A DNA stretch of 64,000 bases from Cryomorphaceae bacterium (GTDB lineage Bacteria > Bacteroidota > Bacteroidia > Flavobacteriales > Schleiferiaceae). Both the position numbers and the translations under genes were made by a program. A model generated the notes under the pieces. The model was not told where the DNA came from. It saw only the letters and a program-made list of their open reading frames with translations, and did no database searches. Below, piece by piece: positions 63,992-64,000 of the stretch; the first letter of the stretch is position 1, and the number at the start of each line of letters is the position of its first letter. The stretch lies in NCBI GenBank assembly GCA_017858515.1, contig JAFMBM010000001.1, forward strand, positions 62,001-126,000, in the 5' to 3' direction.

Positions 63992-64000
63992 CTATTCGGT

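Overview
This window looks like chromosome of a Bacteroidota organism, most likely Flavobacteriia or a close relative. The evidence is many secreted proteins ending in type A T9SS C-terminal domains, one gliding-type (type B, CHU_C-like) C-terminus, two large TonB receptors with carboxypeptidase-like N-terminal domains, promoters of the Bacteroidota type (TTG, then TAnnTTTG), FISUMP modules, and the order zapA, a 6S-like gap, rny. No phage, transposase, tRNA, rRNA or CRISPR array was seen.

Layout. 1-6.6 kb: housekeeping genes (end of a HAD hydrolase, map, a methyltransferase, dnaK, a DUF4249-like lipoprotein, panB, an RluA-type pseudouridine synthase). 7.0-18.9 kb: two giant secreted proteins (NHL/PKD and propeller/beta-helix/FN3), both with T9SS tails and near-identical terminators, around a TPR histidine kinase and a LuxR-type regulator. 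19.2-23.0 kb: two more T9SS cargo genes on the minus strand. 23.6-29.1 kb: a BaiN-like flavoprotein, then a 2.15-kb segment bounded by a 31-bp direct repeat of that gene's 3' end and carrying two lipoprotein genes and a T9SS-tail remnant, then a membrane-anchored winged-helix regulator divergent from a periplasmic propeller protein. 29.2-34.2 kb: a translationally coupled TonB-receptor operon and an M23 peptidase. 34.2-35.3 kb: a gene-poor repeat-rich stretch. 35.3-39.5 kb: a ZapB-like coiled coil, zapA, candidate 6S RNA, rny, nucleoside phosphorylase, universal stress protein. 39.6-46.5 kb: a secreted endonuclease I multidomain protein, a second TonB receptor, holA. 46.6-52.7 kb: an HsdR_N-fold protein, an RlmI-like methyltransferase, and a cyanophycin locus (isoaspartyl peptidase, cyanophycinase, cphA). 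53.7-59.7 kb: three T9SS-type or FISUMP surface-protein genes. 60.0-64.0 kb: rmuC, a secreted protein of unknown function, an acyltransferase-3 membrane protein and a truncated outer-membrane barrel.

How the genes work together. The cyanophycin genes give polymer synthesis (CphA), depolymerisation (cyanophycinase) and cleavage of beta-Asp-Arg (isoaspartyl peptidase), which is a complete intracellular nitrogen-reserve cycle. The kinase/regulator pair between the two giant adhesin-like genes, and the membrane winged-helix protein beside a propeller sensor, look like local control circuits for surface proteins.

The most striking overall pattern is that single-base frameshifts and in-frame stops fall only in secreted, surface or sensory genes (about 8164, 12885, 16370, 22868, 24914, 28760, 54750, 56743, 57114, 57777, and perhaps 63993), while every cytoplasmic housekeeping gene is intact. 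This could be decay or variation of the surface proteome, or assembly error; the sequence alone cannot decide, so the affected pieces are listed separately.
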